A model generated the notes under the pieces. That model saw nothing but the letters and a program-made list of their open reading frames with translations, was not told where the DNA came from and did not search any database. Shown here one piece after another: positions 60,299-64,000 of a stretch of DNA of 64,000 bases. The DNA comes from Plumapathes pennacea (Eukaryota; Cnidaria; Anthozoa; Antipatharia; Myriopathidae): assembly GCA_964036295.1 (NCBI GenBank), contig OZ038468.1, positions 11,294,183 to 11,358,182 on the forward strand. The letters run 5' to 3'. The translations under genes were made by a program, and so were the position numbers. Within the stretch, counting starts at the first letter, position 1; every line of letters begins with the position of its first letter.

Positions 60299-61270
60299 TT
60301 GAAGGCAAGCTCACGCAAATTGTTAAAATTGGTGCCAAGCAATGTTTGCACTGCGCATTTACGTGCAGAAAAGTTATGTCTTGGCAGAACCAGGGGAAAA
60401 GTCTCGTGCGTTGCTCACAGTACGGTTTCACAACTCACTGGATTTGGAATAGCACAACGGCAGCGAAGACGCATCCCAAACGAAAGCCGCCAAAGGCTGG
60501 TAAGAGCATTTGAAGATGCCAACGAAGATTACCTGGTCGTCGCCGACACAATAGGTGTGAATAGGTCGACGGCAAGGGGAATCATAGCAATCTACCTTAG
60601 GGAAGGCAGAGTAGACGAAAGACCACGTGGTGGACGAAACAACGTTAAGGTAGACGAAGAAATGAAGCAATGTCTCAATGAGATTATTGACGAGAACTGT
60701 CTGCTCACTCTCCGAGAACTTAACGAAGAGCTCAGGAGACGTCAAGCCCGCAAGCCGTTTGTGCATGACAGAACAGTTGGAAAAGCCCTAGATGGGATGT
60801 TGGTGAGTGTGAAGCTTGCCAGGTCCGTACCAGCAGAGCGCAATCGGCCCGACGTGATAGAACGGCGGTTCAATTACGCCTCTTGGTTCATGACAGAGGG
60901 CGTCATAAACCACTGCGTATTCATAGATGAATGTGGATACAATATATGGACAGCCAGAACTTGCGGGAGAGCTAGAGTCGGCGAGAGGGCGTACCGACAA
61001 GTCTGTGGTCAGCGTGGGCAAAATGTAACAATATGCAAGGCCGTTTTACCCACTGGTGGTCTACTCCATCACACAGCAATGCAAGGAGGAATGAATGGCG
61101 AGCGATTCAACGATTTTTTGGTACAACTGCAGGAGAGACTGAACGAAGAACTGACGTTCCTCATTTATGATGGCGCACCAGCTCATCGCAACGCTGTCAG
61201 TCCTGCGGAATCTACCCAGTTGATGATGCTTCCGCCCTACTCACCTTTTATTCCTTGTGTGCATCTTTGA
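60299..61270 (+). pseudogene. Tc1/mariner (IS630-type) transposase, truncated before the third catalytic residue
   Basis: A cut-and-paste DDE transposase. From about residue 45 it has a paired-like helix-turn-helix region (RQRRRIPNESRQRLVRAFED, VVADTIGVNRSTARGIIAIY), then a second DNA-binding region, then the catalytic domain: Asp210 in VFIDECGYNIW and Asp291 in LIYDGAPAHRN. The following LPPYSPF block should continue into the conserved NPIE region with the third acidic residue, but the frame ends six residues later. The break lies only about 10-20 bp before the second direct repeat, so the 3' part was lost or replaced there. The true start is uncertain, since the first 45 residues do not look conserved. 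TIRs were not found. Confidence 0.8.
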
Positions 61271-61277
61271 GAGAGGC

Positions 61278-61357
61278 ACCTTTCCTGTAAAGCACTTTGC
61301 GTTAGACGCGTTTAAAGCTACAAAAACAAGGAATGTTTCTTTAAACAATAGAAATTG
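61278..61357 (+). repeat. Direct repeat, copy 2
   Basis: Second copy of the 59884-59975 repeat, placed just past the truncated transposase stop. Confidence 0.7.
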
Positions 61358-61980
61358 AAATTTAGAGTCGAAAATGGCCCTTTTTTGGTACTTTTTTCTG
61401 ATAATTTTCAAAATTGCTTTTATTGCAAAGAACGTTTTCCAAGATATTTTAAGAACCGCTGGGCAAGCAAAAGAGGCGTGCTAGGAAAGAAATCCGCCTT
61501 TAAATCGGTCATGTTTCGGCCAAGTCATAACCAAAATTGTATTTCTTTCCACTGTAAGCTCTTATAGCTCAGAAGCGCATAAAATGAGCTCATTAACACT
61601 CCAAAGACCGCGTTGGCCTTCTATGCAGCGTCGCCCACGTCGGCATTTCTTGGCATTTCCCACAACGTGGGAAACACCACATCGTTCACCGTGAACACAA
61701 CACCACAACGTTCACCGTGAACTGCAGCAGCCCATCCACCATGTTTATTTTTTATCGTTCTCAGTCCCCCGCAAAATCTTGTACCCAGACCCTCTGATGC
61801 CCGCCGCATGCCCGCATTGAGTAAAGGTTTTGGTTTTTTGAGTGAGGAATATGTTGTACACTGCCAATATTTTGGTACAAAGATTACGCCTCAAAACATT
61901 CCTGTATAACTCCTTTTCATGTTTGTTAGAAATACTATATGCGCAGATAGTCACATCGTCCGCAAATTTAATAAATTTCC
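61358..61980. other. Gene-free region
   Basis: No gene is supported. Short local repeats of 'gttcaccgtgaac' at 61683-61720 form small hairpins. Confidence 0.45.
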
Positions 61981-62137
61981 ACTGGTTTGCAATGGTGTGG
62001 ACTCTTATCTACCTCGATTTACGTCATCACAATGTTGTGGACTCACAAGGCGCTTCACCGAGTGAGTCCATAGCTAGTTTTGACCATGTGCTGACGTAAA
62101 TTGTGGAAAATAAGAGTCCACTCCACGGCAAACCAGT
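61981..62137. mobile_element. 157-bp MITE-like foldback
   Basis: Starts actggtttgcaatggtgtgg and ends ccacggcaaaccagt; imperfect arms of about 46 bp include 'gactcttat' and 'ttacgtca'. Target duplication not identified. Confidence 0.7.
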
Positions 62138-63496
62138 AAAAATTTGTTTTTTACCACAATATTTAGAAATATACAGGAAAGTTTCGTTGTATTTCGCTGC
62201 AAAACGTGGCATGCAGGCGTCAGCTGGCGTCAGCATCGTTGTCTGGACTCTTATTTACCACGGTAAATTGACCAATCAGAGAGCGAGAAACTAGTGTGTT
62301 GTGGTAAAAATATTTATGCCCTCGGCTTTACTAATTTGTCGAAAGGCTGCGCGAAAGCTTGTCTTTGTTTTCCAGTTCTAGTGGCCCACTGAGAAGGAAC
62401 AGGAACAGCGGATATTGCGAAAATTCTGCATGCGAGGTAAAAAGGAGATCATTAATAGGGAGTTTAAGACCACCGTATTCCACAGCCCGCAAACCTTAAA
62501 CCGCAAGAAGTCATACGTCATTACGTTTTCAACACCAGAGAGCAGTCCTTAGACAAGTCCAATACCGCAGAGGTAAGTTCCTGTTATTTCAGAATTGGGC
62601 TGCAGTGTACGGCAATCTTAAAACTGCGTAATATTTTACCATGTTTGTAACGTAGCAGTGCACCCAACTAGTTTCTAGTTGCTACATTTCAGCTACTTGC
62701 TATGAACTCGTACCGTAGCATTGTGCGATTAATTCAGTTATGTGCGCTAGATCACTTGTGTACACAGTGCGCATCTACAGAAAACCCAGCTCAACCGCTG
62801 CAACCCTTGCTCTGGAGTGTTCGTCAAAGGGTCTAGTCCGTTAGCGTATTGTATTATTAATAATCACAATATGGTGAATTGTAAACTAAAAAGGCGACCA
62901 GGCACATGCCGGACGGTTTGTACAGTACTATTGCGAAATATTGATTTTGATTTTTACTGTGTTTGGACATTGCAGGCAGCCGGAAGAATAATATCACTTC
63001 TTTTTTAAGATCGGGATTTGTATCATAACATGCTACACATTGCGGCTAATAGCTGACTTATGCTTTGTTGGGAGAACACAAAACAAAACTCGGGGGAGAA
63101 CTCCCACATGAAGTACTTGAGCAAATCCTTGTACTTGGTAGTTTGGGCTTTTGATCAAATACAAGGAGAAATATTTATTTGATTGAAGTCTCAGTGTCTA
63201 GAATTACTGGCCCTCTTACACAATTCTTCTGCTACGGTAAGTTCACCAAGGTGCAATTGCATTAAGAGTCCTGCATTCCACATTTAACATCTTCTGTCGG
63301 CTCTACGTTCGCCAAATATTAGTCAGCAATAATTTCAGTGACCTGAGAAGTGTCTGTTTAGGCAAGGACCTTTTTTTCCGAAGGAATATTTCACGGAAGT
63401 GAAGTCAACTCAGGTAAAATGGTTCTTTATGGCGATTTGGTGTTGATAATTGTACTGTCTAAACAAACAAACAATCTCAGATTTCTTCTCAGAAAT
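62138..63496. other. Gene-free region
   Basis: About 1.35 kb with no gene, RNA or clear repeat that I can support. Another 'gtggtaaa' / 'ttaccac' fragment of the preceding foldback occurs near 62255. Confidence 0.4.
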
Positions 63497-64000
63497 TGCC
63501 GATTTTGACGAAACAGTTTACCACCCATAACAATAATTGCCTAATATTCATCCGTTTGGCCCTAAAATCACTGTGGAGAGTTAACATGCAGTTATAGTGC
63601 ATTGAATTATGGATTTGCCTGTAAGCGTATATGATTTTTAGAGATATAGCAAGAAAACTACGCAAAGTTTGAACCTCTTTTGCTTAATAGGCGTAAACGG
63701 ATGGTCAATATTTCGCTCTTATTTCTCGTGACTGCCTGTATAAAATATCGAACATTGCATACAGGCAGCTTAACTTTGTTATAGTCCCAGGAAGGTTTCC
63801 TAAAATTTTATGCTATTCTGACAAAAGGCCAAAAAATGAGCATTTTCGAAAAATGCAAAGGTTAAAGATGGCCGATTTTGACAAAAAAGTTTACCACGTG
63901 GTAACAAGGATTTATTTGCAAACATTCATTAGTTTGGTCCAAATATCACTGTGAAGAGTTGACATGAATATTTCTGTGCAATAGATTATGGATTTCATTA
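63497..64000 (+). repeat. Tandem duplication with period of about 372 bp
   Basis: 63497-63612 and 63869-64000 are diverged direct copies (shared gccgattttgac, agtttaccac, atcactgtg.agagtt, attatggattt). The second copy runs to the window edge. Confidence 0.7.

Overview
The window looks like an anthozoan (coral or sea-anemone type) nuclear genome. The evidence is indirect: AT-rich intergenic DNA, GT-AG introns, small immunoglobulin (Ig) and fibronectin-III-like (FN3-like) surface proteins with phase-1 exons, and a dense mix of Helitrons, CR1/L2-like LINEs, MULE, integrase-type and Tc1-like DNA transposons and many short foldback elements. No species can be named. No rRNA, tRNA, CRISPR or prokaryotic feature was seen.

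Layout. (1) 1-1235: a frameshifted, intronless alpha-kinase copy on the minus strand that runs off the left edge. (2) 2471-7434: the one host gene that looks intact, a five-exon gene for a secreted or membrane-anchored Ig protein of 220 residues; two copies of a 233-bp MITE sit in its first intron. (3) 7585-12003: a complete DNA transposon with about 0.3-kb terminal inverted repeats (TIRs) built from 17-bp units and a 6-bp target duplication. It holds two convergent genes, a HECT-type E3 ubiquitin ligase remnant and an integrase-type transposase. (4) 14251-47473: a 33-kb imperfect inverted repeat. Its arms are 14251-17705 and 42543-47473; the 24.8-kb middle is almost wholly mobile DNA. It contains four of the five related non-autonomous Helitrons (one per arm end plus others inside), a Helitron coding region split by a CR1/L2-like LINE, a CaRF/MULE-SWIM/Ulp1-protease gene (31835-35348), and a MULE with a 9-bp target duplication nested in an older element. 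(5) 48190-58652: a long, decayed gene for a type I membrane protein with about eleven FN3-like repeats, an FG-GAP-like region, a Cys-rich segment, a Calx-beta-like domain, one transmembrane helix and an NPxY-bearing tail. It carries about ten disabling lesions. (6) 58653-64000: a truncated Tc1/IS630-like transposase, a small MITE and a tandem duplication in otherwise empty DNA.

The genes do not form one pathway. The two most unusual units are transposon-derived genes that carry ubiquitin/SUMO-system modules: a HECT ligase C-lobe beside an integrase, and an Ulp1-type protease fused to CaRF and SWIM domains with the nuclease core missing. The repeat arrangement is informative because several insertions have their own empty sites within the window.
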